From Anaerobiospirillum sp. NML120448 (GTDB lineage Bacteria > Pseudomonadota > Gammaproteobacteria > Enterobacterales > Succinivibrionaceae), in assembly GCF_023050945.1 (NCBI RefSeq), contig NZ_JALKIM010000018.1, positions 1 to 56,348 on the forward strand: a DNA stretch of 56,348 bases. Direction: 5' to 3'. Positions 44,963 to 53,994 of the stretch are shown here, in pieces. A program made the translations under genes and the position numbers. Below the pieces are notes generated by a model that worked only from the letters and a program-made list of their open reading frames with translations, did no database searches and was not told the DNA's origin. Positions within the stretch are counted from its first letter, which is position 1; the number at the start of each line of letters is the position of its first letter.

Positions 44963-45070
44963 ACCAACCAAATGAGAACTATCTCTCGTTTTTATGATAG
45001 ATACCTGTCTAAAATTAACAAGCCTGCCATTTTTGTAGTTTTATTTCACATGTTTCTGAGGGTATTGAAT

Positions 45071-46639
45071 ATGGAAAACAATGTTCAATCAAATACCACC
45101 AACGCTGCTGAATCTAAAGAGGTAGTAGTTAAATTATCTAAGATCTGCAAGTCGTTCAATGGCGTGCCTGCCTTAGTTGATGTTGATTTTGAACTACGCA
45201 AGGGTGAAGTATTAGCCCTATTGGGTGAAAACGGCGCTGGTAAGTCCACCTTAATGAAGATCTTAAGTGGTATTTATACCCGTGATAGCGGTCAAATGCA
45301 GATCTTCGGTCAAGATATTAAGGTGCAAACAGGTGATTTAGCTCGTGAGCTAGGTATTGCTATTATTCACCAAGAGTTAAATATGTGTCAGCACTTAACT
45401 GTAGCTGAAAATATCTTCTTGGGTAGAGAAAAGGTATCAGCAGGCGGCTTTTGGGTACGCCAAAAGGAAATGAACGCTGCCGCTAAAGAAGTATTAGATC
45501 ACTTGAATGTAGACTTCCCTCCAACTGCTATTACCTCTACTTTATCTGTTGCTAAGCAGCAGATTGTTGAAATTGCTAAGGCTCTTTCTTGTAATGCTCG
45601 TATTTTGATTATGGACGAGCCAACCTCTGCCTTAACCTCCAATGAAATTGCAGATTTATTCAATATGATTCGCCGCCTCAAGAGTGAGGGCGTGTCTATT
45701 GTGTATATTTCCCACCGCTTAGAAGAACTCAAGCACATTGTTGATCGTGTATCCATTATGCGTGATGGTCACTACATTACCTCTATGGATTTTGATGAGA
45801 ACAAGATGGATCAAATCATTGCTCATATGGTGGGCCGTGAGATTACTGATCGCTTCCCACGTGTTGAGTGTGAAGTAGGTGAGACCTTATTCGAAGTTAA
45901 AAACCTCAATGCTGGCCGCATGGTACGTAACGTTAGCTTAAATGTTCGTCGTGGTGAGATTTTAGGCATTGCAGGTCTTATGGGTGCAGGTCGTACTGAG
46001 ACCACCCGTGCTATTTTCGGCGTAGACCCTAAAGAGTCAGGTCAGATTATTGTTAATGGCCAAGAGGTCAAAATTAATAGTGTAGCTGATGCTATTAAGG
46101 CTGGTATTGTGCTTGCCCCTGAGGATCGTAAGCGTGACGGCTTATGCACCAAGCTACCTATTCGTGAAAATATTGGTTTGCCAAATTTAGATTGGTTATC
46201 TCAAGCCTTAGGTATTGTAAATCGTAAACAAGAGATGGATACCGTAGGTAAGGAAGTTAAGGATTTAGCCATTAAGGTTTCTAATGTAGACAATGATGCT
46301 GCTTCCTTATCAGGTGGTAACCAGCAAAAGGTGGTAATTGGTAAGTGGTTAGCTCGTGATTCTAAAGTGGTTATCTTTGATGAACCTACACGTGGTGTAG
46401 ACGTGGCTGCAAAAGTAGAAATTTACAACATTATGAATAAGCTTAAGCAAGAAGGCGTAGCTGTAATGTTTGTATCATCAGAATTACCAGAGGTTTTAGG
46501 CATTGCTGATCGCATTATTGTCATGTGCGATGGCCGTGTTACTGGTGAGCTAATGGCTAAAGAAGCCACCCAAGAAAAGGTCATGAAATTAGCTACCACC
46601 TTTGAGGACAAGTTCTCTCAAGAAAGCGCAGAGGCTTAA
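45071..46639 (+). CDS. Sugar ABC transporter ATP-binding protein (RbsA/MglA type)
   Basis: 522 residues with two ABC cassettes in one chain, as in RbsA, MglA and XylG. Cassette 1: GENGAGKSTLMKILSG, TLSVAKQQIVEIAKAL, ILIMDEPTSAL. Cassette 2: GLMGAGRTETTRAIFG, LAPEDRKRDGL, LSGGNQQKVVIGKWL and VIFDEPTRGVDV. The degenerate second Walker A is normal for the group. ATG 45071 has GAGGG upstream; the frame is open back to 44942, but that would start inside the operator. First gene of the transport operon, 50 nt before the permease. Confidence 0.92.
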   Translation: MENNVQSNTTNAAESKEVVVKLSKICKSFNGVPALVDVDFELRKGEVLALLGENGAGKSTLMKILSGIYTRDSGQMQIFGQDIKVQTGDLARELGIAIIHQELNMCQHLTVAENIFLGREKVSAGGFWVRQKEMNAAAKEVLDHLNVDFPPTAITSTLSVAKQQIVEIAKALSCNARILIMDEPTSALTSNEIADLFNMIRRLKSEGVSIVYISHRLEELKHIVDRVSIMRDGHYITSMDFDENKMDQIIAHMVGREITDRFPRVECEVGETLFEVKNLNAGRMVRNVSLNVRRGEILGIAGLMGAGRTETTRAIFGVDPKESGQIIVNGQEVKINSVADAIKAGIVLAPEDRKRDGLCTKLPIRENIGLPNLDWLSQALGIVNRKQEMDTVGKEVKDLAIKVSNVDNDAASLSGGNQQKVVIGKWLARDSKVVIFDEPTRGVDVAAKVEIYNIMNKLKQEGVAVMFVSSELPEVLGIADRIIVMCDGRVTGELMAKEATQEKVMKLATTFEDKFSQESAEA

Positions 46640-46689
46640 TTAACTTACGCTCTTTGCTCAGTGTTTGACTTATATATCAGGGAAATTCT

Positions 46690-47712
46690 ATGGAAAACCA
46701 GAGCTTCTTGGGCCGCCTATTTGCCATTCGTGGCATGGGACAGGTTGTGACAGTAGGTCTAGGCCTTATTATCTTATGTTTGGCTTTCTCCTATTTAAAC
46801 CCTTACTTTGCAACTAGTCGTAATGCGGCCAACTTGTTACGACAAATTGCGCCAATTTTATTAATTGGTATTGCTCAATCATACGTATTGATTACTGGAC
46901 AGATTGACTTGTCAATCGGCTCGGTAGTTGGTATGTCATGTATGATCAGTGCTACTTTAATGACCAAGGGCTTTGATCCTTGGGTTGCCTCTGCCATTGC
47001 TTTAGCTTGCTGTATGGCTGTGGGTTTAGTAAACGGCTTGTTGGTATCTAAATGTAGGGTTGCTGCGTTTATTGCCACCTTGGGTACTATGACTATTGCT
47101 CGTGGTATTGCTCAGATTGTTAACAACAACTTCAATACTGATTCTATTGGTGAAGGCGCTGAGGTTTTCCGTAACTTCTTCTACTATGGCAAAACTATGG
47201 GCATCTACAATACTATTTGGATTGCCTTAGTATTATGGTGTGTATTTGCTTTCTTGTTATCTAAGACTCGTACTGGCCGCCATATTTATGCTGTAGGCTC
47301 CAATATGGAAGCTGCAAGATTATCTGGTGTATCTGTACCTCGTACCATTACTACAGCCTACTTAATCTCCTCATTCTGTGCTGGTGTCGTAGGTTTAATT
47401 ACCTGTGCTACTGCTGGTATGGGTACTATGGACTCTGGCAACATGTATGAGTTATATGCTGTGGCGGCCTCTGTTATTGGTGGTGTATCTACCTTCGGTG
47501 GTCAAGGCTTACTCTTAGGTACTGTAATTGGTGCTGGTATCTGGGGTGTGCTCCAAAACGGCTTACAGTTTGCTGGTGCCCCACTAGCTATCAGAAATAT
47601 CGTTATTGGTATTATTGTAGTAGTTTCTGTGCTCTTAGACGTAATGCTCCGCTCTGGCAGCATTAAGAACTTAACTAAGAACTTTAAGTTCTTACATCCA
47701 GTCAAGAGCTAG
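46690..47712 (+). CDS. Sugar ABC transporter permease (RbsC type)
   Basis: 340 residues, 8-10 membrane spans. Family signatures: VLITGQIDLSIGSVVGMSCM, VAAFIATLGTMTIARGIAQI, RHIYAVGSNMEAARLSGV and VIGGVSTFGGQGLLLGTVIGA (each in part). It forms the membrane channel with the ATPase upstream. AGGGAAATTCT precedes the ATG. Confidence 0.93.
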   Translation: MENQSFLGRLFAIRGMGQVVTVGLGLIILCLAFSYLNPYFATSRNAANLLRQIAPILLIGIAQSYVLITGQIDLSIGSVVGMSCMISATLMTKGFDPWVASAIALACCMAVGLVNGLLVSKCRVAAFIATLGTMTIARGIAQIVNNNFNTDSIGEGAEVFRNFFYYGKTMGIYNTIWIALVLWCVFAFLLSKTRTGRHIYAVGSNMEAARLSGVSVPRTITTAYLISSFCAGVVGLITCATAGMGTMDSGNMYELYAVAASVIGGVSTFGGQGLLLGTVIGAGIWGVLQNGLQFAGAPLAIRNIVIGIIVVVSVLLDVMLRSGSIKNLTKNFKFLHPVKS

Positions 47713-47840
47713 GAATACTTTAAAAATATCATCCAAACCATAGTTGCTCATAATAGTTAATGTTGTGTATCTAAGTTCTTGATCTAAGCTGCAATTTAGA
47801 CATGAGTTGCTATGGTTTGTTAACTCTTCAGATTAGAATA

Positions 47841-47880
47841 AACAACAGACTGCTGTTAACTACAGTCTGTAGTAGTTGTT
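47841..47880 (+). other. Intercistronic hairpin between permease and binding protein
   Basis: Inner stem ACAGACTG / CAGTCTGT with a 10-nt loop, extended by AACAAC / GTTGTT around an AGTA bulge. No T run follows. Hairpins here often stabilise or set off the more abundant binding-protein message. It sits inside a 377-bp gap with no gene. Confidence 0.5.
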
Positions 47881-48089
47881 CAATTAAACAATTTTGCTAT
47901 TTCACTTCTAAAGAAATTAAACACTCTTTAGATCACATGCTAAATAGTTTTTATCTAATTACGGCGACGCATTTAACGGTCTCGTTTATTAGATCATACA
48001 ATCGTTGTGTTTTTACTGAAAGTGCCACTAACAGTTAAGACTTTTGTTAGCAGGCTGCTTTAATAGTAATGTCTTTTGGAGCCTTATCT

Positions 48090-49007
48090 ATGAAATTTTC
48101 TCGTCTCGTATGTGGTCTTTTCGCAGCTGCTGCTTTAACTAGCTCTTCCATGGCTATGGCTGAGGACTATAACGTATTCTTAATTACCATGGATCAAAAC
48201 GACCAACACTGGGTACGTGTTAATGCTGGTGCCGCAAAAGCTGCAGAAGAGCTTGGCAATGTAAAACTTCAGTGGAATGCTCCTGATCTTAAGGATGACG
48301 CTAAGCAAATCGAAGTTATTAACAATGCTGTAGCTGCTGGTGCTGATGTATTGTTGTTAGCTGCAAACGGCCCAACTGCTGTTACTGCCGCTTTAAAAGA
48401 GGCTGACTCTCAGGGCGTAAAGATTATTTATGTAGACTCCCCAGCTGATTTCCCTGGTTTAAAGACCTTTGCTACAGATAACTTAGCTGCTGGTACTACT
48501 GCGGGTCAGAAGTTAATTGAAACCTTACAGAAAAATGGTGTCGAAGAGGGCCGTATTGGTATCGTAGGTGTTAACGCTGCTACCAACTCCACTGTAAACC
48601 GTGAGTTAGGCTTCCGTAAGGCTTTTGAAGGCACTAAGTATGAGATATTGCCAACTCAATACTCTGATGGCGACACTGCAAAGGCTAAGGATATTGCTGC
48701 TAACTACTTCAACCAAGGCTGTGTAGCCGTATTCGGTACTAACGAGGGTTCTTCTGTAGGCGCTGGTAATGCTGTAAAAGAGTTCGGCGAGGGCGTTTAT
48801 GCTGTTGGCTTCGATAAGTCCAATATGATTCTTTCCTTAGTAAGAGGCGGTCAGTTATCCGCTGTTATGGCTCAAAACCCAGAGGTTATGGGTTACGAAG
48901 GCGTAAAGGCTGCTGTAGCTGCTATGGAAGGTAAGGACTTAGGTGAGAAGTACGTTGACACTGGCGTATCTGTAATCACCAAGAAGAACATGGCTGATTT
49001 CTTATAA
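48090..49007 (+). CDS. Periplasmic sugar-binding protein (RbsB type)
   Basis: 305 residues from ATG 48090, which has GGAG 8 nt upstream. Signal peptide MKFSRLVCGLFAAAALTSSS then MAMA-E. Mature domain of the type I pentose/hexose fold: YNVFLITMDQNDQHWVRV, NNAVAAGADVLLLAANGP, VKIIYVDSPADFP, FATDNLAAGTTAGQKLIE, VFGTNEGSSVGAGNAV, VYAVGFDKSN and AVMAQNPEVMGYEGVKAA. It is third in the transport block, 377 bp after the permease, followed by a strong terminator. Unusually, it is encoded last. The ligand is not readable from sequence alone; mannose or lyxose is inferred from the enzymes downstream. Confidence 0.92.
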   Translation: MKFSRLVCGLFAAAALTSSSMAMAEDYNVFLITMDQNDQHWVRVNAGAAKAAEELGNVKLQWNAPDLKDDAKQIEVINNAVAAGADVLLLAANGPTAVTAALKEADSQGVKIIYVDSPADFPGLKTFATDNLAAGTTAGQKLIETLQKNGVEEGRIGIVGVNAATNSTVNRELGFRKAFEGTKYEILPTQYSDGDTAKAKDIAANYFNQGCVAVFGTNEGSSVGAGNAVKEFGEGVYAVGFDKSNMILSLVRGGQLSAVMAQNPEVMGYEGVKAAVAAMEGKDLGEKYVDTGVSVITKKNMADFL

Positions 49008-49045
49008 TATCCAATTAATTCACTCTACACCTCAATTGATAACAC

Positions 49046-49084
49046 TAAAGGTCGCTTAGCCAAAAGGCTAAACGACCTTTTTTA
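49046..49084 (+). terminator. Terminator of the sugar-transport operon
   Basis: AAAGGTCGCTTAGCC pairs with GGCTAAACGACCTTT (one mismatch), 4-nt loop, then a T run. Confidence 0.92.
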
Positions 49085-49089
49085 CGCTC

Positions 49090-49400
49090 ACCTCACCTCG
49101 CATCTAAATCCAATCCTTTCAAGCCCCACGCCACAGCTAAGCCCTCTACCAAGTGGCCAATGCCACAGCCAAGGCTATAGCCATGGCCAAAGCTAATGCC
49201 AAGGTCAGATCCCTCACGGCTAGAGCCAGAACCAAGGATAATGCCAGATTCTTAACTATGTCGAGCCAGGGCTAGAGACAGGGCTAACGCCAGATTCTCA
49301 ACCAAGGCTAACGCCAGAGCTGAATACCCAAATCTAATGGCAATCATAGTTTCATGGCATGGCATGGCATGGCAAGGCATGGCATCGCACCAGTTACTGC
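49090..49400. repeat. GC-word low-complexity patch 7
   Basis: The longest patch. Degenerate ~20-bp units of the form CCAAGGCTAAtGCCAGA recur (near 49165, 49195, 49235, 49300), then a GGCATGGCATGGCATGGC run near 49356. Non-coding. Confidence 0.65.
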
Positions 49401-49924
49401 GCTAGGAGCTTGACTGTCAGGGGCTAGCTCTTTGCTTTGTTGGCCGTGAAATTATCAGTAGGGCAGTAGCTATTGGCTATTAGATATGGTGTTGATGGGC
49501 GTGGATAGATGGTGGTGGGGCGTTTGCTTGTTTGGTGGATTGAGCGGGCGTGAGAGGGCGCTCTTATGAGGTGATTTTATGCAAAGGTTTGCTTTATAGG
49601 GAGGGCTTGGCAAAAGTCTTGTAAAGATGCACTTTATAATGTGTTTTAAGTCTCGAATTTATTAATAATTTGCTTACAAAACATGCTTTTTACGTTATGA
49701 TTAATGCAAACATTTGCATAAGTTATTGAGGGCTTAGCATTGCTTTAGTCTCTCTTAATTTAGTAGATATGAGCTTTTGGCCTTTTGCTTTTAGTCGTAA
49801 ATATGGCTCAAGGTAGGCAAATCTAAGCTATTAACCTCTGTCGAAGCACAAAACTTTTTTAACCTAAATAAGGAAGGAGGCGGTACTTGCCATAAAGTTT
49901 TAATGGTTAGGGTACCGATTTGGA
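49401..49924. other. Promoter region of the isomerase operon
   Basis: About 520 bp without a gene. It holds the promoter and operator 3 (next entry) and a long leader of ~200 nt before the isomerase start. Confidence 0.45.
49674..49719 (+). promoter_or_regulatory. Isomerase promoter with LacI-type operator 3
   Basis: TTACAA (49674-49679), 16 bp, TATGAT (49696-49701). The palindrome ATGCAAACATTTGCAT at 49704-49719 covers the expected transcription start. It shares the TGCAAA-N2-TTTGCA core with operators 1 and 2. Confidence 0.65.
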
Positions 49925-50608
49925 ATGAAGCGTTCTTTTATTAATAAAATTGTTGACGAAGCTATCGAGTTCTCTAAGTCTTTACACATGACTTTACCTA
50001 AGTTTGCCTATATCAGTGCTGAGGATTGGAAAAAGGCTGATCAGGATTCTTGGGCTGAGGTATTTGATTTAGAGTTAGGTTGGGACGTAACTGATTATGG
50101 TTCTGACGACTTCTATAAGTCAGGCACCTGCCTTTTCACTTTACGTAACGGCTCCTTAAAGGACGAGCGCTACAATAAGCCTTATGCTGAGAAGATGATG
50201 ATCATTGAGGATGGTCAGGTTCTTCCTTATCACTTCCATACCTACAAGATGGAAGATATTTTAAACCGTGGTGGTGGTACCTTATGCATTAAGTGCTATT
50301 GGGCTACTGAAGATGATAAGTTAGACACTGAGCGTCCTGTTGAGATTACTTTTGACTCACAAAAGGTTGTTTTCAAGCCTGGTGATGTTATCCGTATTCC
50401 TGTAGGTTCTGGTGTAACTTTACCTCCACGCCTCTATCACAGCATCTGGGCTGAGGATGGCAAGGTAATGAGCTGGGAAGTATCTAAGGTTAATGATGAT
50501 CATACCGACAATACTTACTTAGCTGGCTGCCCACGCTTTAGCGAGATCGACGAGGACGAGCCAATGAAGTGGTGCTTATGTAATGAGTACGACAAGGTTC
50601 GCAAGTAA
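49925..50608 (+). CDS. D-lyxose/D-mannose ketol-isomerase
   Basis: Interconverts D-lyxose and D-xylulose; known members also act on D-mannose and D-fructose. 227 residues, the same length as the characterised E. coli O157 enzyme. Cupin metal ligands by position: His103, His105, Glu110 (YHFHTYKMED) and His172 (LYHSIW). Family blocks LGWDVTDYGSDDF, RNGS, INRGGGTL-like LNRGGGTLCIK, and the end DEDEPMKWCLCNEYDK are kept. It is the first gene of an operon with kinase and mutarotase, under operator 3. Confidence 0.92.
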   Translation: MKRSFINKIVDEAIEFSKSLHMTLPKFAYISAEDWKKADQDSWAEVFDLELGWDVTDYGSDDFYKSGTCLFTLRNGSLKDERYNKPYAEKMMIIEDGQVLPYHFHTYKMEDILNRGGGTLCIKCYWATEDDKLDTERPVEITFDSQKVVFKPGDVIRIPVGSGVTLPPRLYHSIWAEDGKVMSWEVSKVNDDHTDNTYLAGCPRFSEIDEDEPMKWCLCNEYDKVRK

Positions 50609-50657
50609 TTATTTAGTCTAAGCTCTTAAAGCGAGAGCTAGCTTTAAAGCTCATAGC

Positions 50658-50690
50658 AAAGGCTTGCCATTACGATGGTGAGCCTTTGTT
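50658..50690 (+). terminator. Intercistronic hairpin between isomerase and kinase
   Basis: AAAGGCT-CCAT pairs with ATGG-AGCCTTT and is followed by GTTGTATT. It could be a leaky terminator that lowers kinase expression relative to the isomerase. Confidence 0.55.
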
Positions 50691-50725
50691 GTATTATAGC
50701 TAAGCAGTTATTGAGGAGTTTTTTT

Positions 50726-51679
50726 ATGAGCAAATTTAGTTTAGGTGTGGATTTAGGTGGTACTAAAACTGAGATTATTGCCTTAGATGACAAGGGTAAT
50801 GAGTGTTTTAGAAAGCGTGTCAGTACGGTAAAAGGATCTTATGCTGACACCATTAAAACTATTAGTGGCTTAGTCAATGATGCCCAAAAGCATATTAACT
50901 GTCAGTGCCCTATAGGTATTGCCATTCCAGGTACTGTCTCCAATAAAACTAATGTCATTAAAAATGCCAATTCCTTTTGGCTCAATGGTCATGATTTAAA
51001 AGCTGATTTAAGTGCTGCGGTTAACAATGATGCTATCTTCTTAGAAAATGATGCCAATTGCTTTGCTTTGTCCGAGGCTGTAGATGGTGCTGGTAAAGAT
51101 GGTTCATTAGTGTGGGGCTTAATTTTAGGAACAGGCTCAGGTTCTGGCTTAGTGCATGATAAAAAGATCTGGCGTGGCCGTAACCTTTTAGGGGGTGAGT
51201 GGGGACATAATCCACTACCTTGGTTAAGTGAAGCTGAGATGCAAGACTGGGCAGACGTAAAATGCTTTTGCGGCAAGAAAAACTGTACTGAGACTTTTGT
51301 CTCTGGAACAGGCTTAGAGCGTGAATATGCTAAACGTATTAATCAGTTTGACCCTGATGCTTTGGTTTATCCTTTTTCTAGCTTACAGATTATTGAAAAA
51401 ATGCATGCTCACGATGAGTTAGCTAGTGAGTGTTTTAAGGACTATGTATCACGTCTAGCCCGTGCTATTGCTAACTATGTAAACTTTCTTGATCCTGATG
51501 TGATTGTCTTAGGTGGTGGTATGTCCAATATTGATGAGATTTATGACTTACTACCTAATGAAGTTAGCAAATACATCTTTGGCGGCGAGTTTGATACTCC
51601 TATTGTCAAAGCTCAATTTGGCGGCAGCTCTGGTGTAAGAGGCGCAGCCTGGCTTCCAGATATGCATAATGCTATGTAG
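50726..51679 (+). CDS. mak: ROK-family fructokinase (Mak type)
   Basis: 317 residues from ATG 50726 with GAGGAG upstream. ATP motif GVDLGGTKTEIIALD, catalytic Asp in ENDANCFALSEAVDGA, GTGSGSGLV, ROK zinc motif GEWGHNPLPW with CFCGKKNCTE, FVSGTGLEREY, and FLDPDVIVLGGGMSN. The match to E. coli Mak (manno/fructokinase) extends over the whole length, including KNANSFWLNG and SSGVRGAAWL. In context it would phosphorylate fructose made from mannose. If the sugar is lyxose, xylulose would need another kinase. The mutarotase follows 18 nt later. Confidence 0.88.
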   Translation: MSKFSLGVDLGGTKTEIIALDDKGNECFRKRVSTVKGSYADTIKTISGLVNDAQKHINCQCPIGIAIPGTVSNKTNVIKNANSFWLNGHDLKADLSAAVNNDAIFLENDANCFALSEAVDGAGKDGSLVWGLILGTGSGSGLVHDKKIWRGRNLLGGEWGHNPLPWLSEAEMQDWADVKCFCGKKNCTETFVSGTGLEREYAKRINQFDPDALVYPFSSLQIIEKMHAHDELASECFKDYVSRLARAIANYVNFLDPDVIVLGGGMSNIDEIYDLLPNEVSKYIFGGEFDTPIVKAQFGGSSGVRGAAWLPDMHNAM

Positions 51680-51697
51680 AAATTATCGAGGTGGTCT

Positions 51698-52693
51698 ATG
51701 GAAAATCCTATTTATTTACAGTCAAAAACAGGCTCTCTACAAGCTATAGTAGATCTTAATGGCGGCATGCTCTCTCAGTTATATGCCATTAAAGGTGAAA
51801 GTAAGCATGCTATTTTCCATCAAGCTCCATGGCTCAAGGAAAATTATTACCAAGATAAAGCAGGCCTCATGGAGCACTTATCTGGAGAGTGGGCTTGTGT
51901 GCCTTTTGGCTTTGTTAACTCTGATAGTTCTTTGTTTTTAGCTAATGCTCCTCATGGTCTACCATGCCATAGCACTTGGTCAGTAAAAGAGCTAAGTGAG
52001 GATAAGAGCAAAATTACTTTAGTTTATGACTATCCACAGAGCAATGATTTAAAGAGCATTGAGCGTACTATTGAGTTAGGCGAGGATAGGGTTTATCTAA
52101 GCTTTAGCGTTATTGCTCATAAGGATTGTGCCGCTCCTATGGGCGTACACCCAGTATTCCCAACTGCTGGTAAGGATAACGAGCTTGAGCTGGAAATTGC
52201 TGGCGATGGTATGGTTTATGGTATTGAGTGTGAGCCTAAGGTTAGCCGCTTGGTAGTAGGGGCACATTTTGATGCTTTAAGTGCTATACCTCTACAAGAG
52301 CAATATCATAATCTTGATGGTAATAGTAGTGTTATGGATGGCACTCATTTACCAAAGCCTTATCACACCGAAGAAATTGTCCAGATGCTCCATCCTAATG
52401 GTCAGGCCATCTTAAAGTACAAGAATAAGGGCATTAAAGTTACTTTATCTTGGGATAAGGAATTAATTCCTACTTGTTTATTGTGGATGAGTAATTATGG
52501 TCGTAAATTCGAGCCTTGGCAGGGTAAGAATTGTTGTTTAGGTATTGAGCCTATTGCTGGTGCATGGGATTTAGCTGAGCAGTCCATTAAAGAGGACAAC
52601 GCTATTGCAAAGGCAGGAGTGGCCACTACAGTAGCCCTAAAAGCACAAGTTCCAACTACCTTTAAGTACGAGATTGCCATTAGCGATTTGTAA
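51698..52693 (+). CDS. Aldose 1-epimerase-like protein (mutarotase)
   Basis: 331 residues, galactose-mutarotase-like beta-sandwich. Expected catalytic pair: His in MGVHPVFPT (about 147) and Glu in LGIEPIAGAWD (about 288). N-terminal half includes LNGGMLSQLYAIKG. It would speed alpha/beta interconversion of the sugar fed to the isomerase. GAGGTGG precedes the ATG; it is translated from the kinase message and followed by a shared terminator. Confidence 0.82.
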   Translation: MENPIYLQSKTGSLQAIVDLNGGMLSQLYAIKGESKHAIFHQAPWLKENYYQDKAGLMEHLSGEWACVPFGFVNSDSSLFLANAPHGLPCHSTWSVKELSEDKSKITLVYDYPQSNDLKSIERTIELGEDRVYLSFSVIAHKDCAAPMGVHPVFPTAGKDNELELEIAGDGMVYGIECEPKVSRLVVGAHFDALSAIPLQEQYHNLDGNSSVMDGTHLPKPYHTEEIVQMLHPNGQAILKYKNKGIKVTLSWDKELIPTCLLWMSNYGRKFEPWQGKNCCLGIEPIAGAWDLAEQSIKEDNAIAKAGVATTVALKAQVPTTFKYEIAISDL

Positions 52694-52723
52694 GCTAGTG
52701 TAGTTGCCCAATTCCAATTCAAA

Positions 52724-52759
52724 TAAAAACCCAAGCTGCTGTTGGAGCTTGGGTTTTTT
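52724..52759. terminator. Bidirectional terminator after the mutarotase gene
   Basis: AAACCCAAGCT, 8-nt loop, AGCTTGGGTTT, T run on the + side and A run on the other. It serves the convergent cysteine desulfurase gene too. Confidence 0.9.
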
Positions 52760-52780
52760 AGTGTTGTAAGGTAGCAACAA

Positions 52781-53971
52781 TTATTTTTTGGTTAACATGG
52801 CTACTGTTTGCTTGATTTGCTCGAAGGCTAGATCAATGTCTTCTTGAGTGTTGTAGCGGCCAATAGAAAGACGTAATGAGGCGCGGGCGAGATCATCATC
52901 AAGACCAATTTCACTTAAGACATAGCTTGGCTTTAACTCTTTAGAGGAACAAGCAGAACCAGTAGAGCAGGCTACTTTACGTAAGCTTGGGATAAGATAT
53001 TGGCCCTCAATATTTTTAAAGCTTACAGAAACTACTCCAGGTAAATGAGGGGTAGAACCATCCTCGTTATAGCCATTAATTTGAGCATTATCGATAGTCT
53101 TAAGTAGACCAATCAAGCGCTCTTTTAAAGCACTAACATGGGCAATAACTTGCTCTCTTTCTTGAGCCATGATCTCAAAAGCTTTACCCATAGCAGCAAT
53201 TTGATGAGTAGCTAAAGTACCGCCACGTAGTCCCTTTTCATGGCCACCGCCAACTAATAAAGGCTCAAGCTCAATATTCAAGTCTTTTTTAAGATAAAGC
53301 GCACCTACACCTTTAGGGCCGTAAATTTTTTCTGGGGTTAAAGTTACCATAGCCACAGGTGATTTAGCTAAATGTAAATCATACAGGCCATTGCTTTGGG
53401 CACAATCAGAGTGGAATAGAGCACCATGATCCTGAGTAATTTGGGCTAATTCATCAATATCATTCATTGAGCCTAACACGCTGTTGGCTTGAGAGATGGA
53501 TACTAAGAAGGTATCATCAGTTAAAGCCTCTTTAAGCATAGCGGCGCTAATAGTGCCATCGGTGCGTGGTTTTAAATAGATGATGTTAAAGCCATGATGA
53601 GCTAATTGCTCAGTGCTTTCTAATACAGCTTTATGCTCAATGCTACTAGTAATAATAGTGCGGCGAGGATTGTTAATTTTATATTGAGCATAGCTTAGAC
53701 CCTTAAGGGCTAAGTTATTACTTTCAGTCGCTCCAGAAGTAAAGATAATCTCTAAAGGAGAGCAGCCAATAGCTTGAGCAATTTGATCACGAGCATTTTC
53801 AATAACCTCAGCAGCTTCCCAACCATAGACATGATCTTTAGAAGCGCTATTACCAAAAGTGCCCTCTTGAGATAAACAAGCCACCATAGCCTCAATAACT
53901 CTTTCATCCATTGGGGTAGATGCGGCATTGTCAAGGTAAATAGGGCGCTGTGTAGCTACTTTAGTTTTCAT
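52781..53971 (-). CDS. Cysteine desulfurase-like protein (NifS/IscS class), divergent
   Basis: 396 residues, PLP fold type I. YLDNAASTPMD, TFGNSASKDHVYGWEAAE, FTSGATESNNLALKG, His113 (SIEHKAVLEST), Asp189/Gln192 (HSDCAQSNG), Lys215 as PLP lysine (EKIYGPKGVGALY), GGGHEKGLRGGT, and the active Cys loop STGSACSS (Cys341). Two motifs differ from IscS: the His before the PLP lysine is Glu (TPEK for SGHK), and the NNEIG block is NSVLG. There is no iscU, iscR or hscBA beside it. It may be a housekeeping or specialised sulfur donor; IscS identity is not claimed. Confidence 0.85.
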   Translation of the reverse strand: MKTKVATQRPIYLDNAASTPMDERVIEAMVACLSQEGTFGNSASKDHVYGWEAAEVIENARDQIAQAIGCSPLEIIFTSGATESNNLALKGLSYAQYKINNPRRTIITSSIEHKAVLESTEQLAHHGFNIIYLKPRTDGTISAAMLKEALTDDTFLVSISQANSVLGSMNDIDELAQITQDHGALFHSDCAQSNGLYDLHLAKSPVAMVTLTPEKIYGPKGVGALYLKKDLNIELEPLLVGGGHEKGLRGGTLATHQIAAMGKAFEIMAQEREQVIAHVSALKERLIGLLKTIDNAQINGYNEDGSTPHLPGVVSVSFKNIEGQYLIPSLRKVACSTGSACSSKELKPSYVLSEIGLDDDLARASLRLSIGRYNTQEDIDLAFEQIKQTVAMLTKK

Positions 53972-53994
53972 AAATTCTATCTTTTAATAAACAG

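Noticed and set aside
44942-45070. 43-residue N-terminal extension of the ABC ATPase
   Set aside because: It would begin with TTG inside the LacI-type operator; ATG 45071 has a proper ribosome binding site and fits the family.
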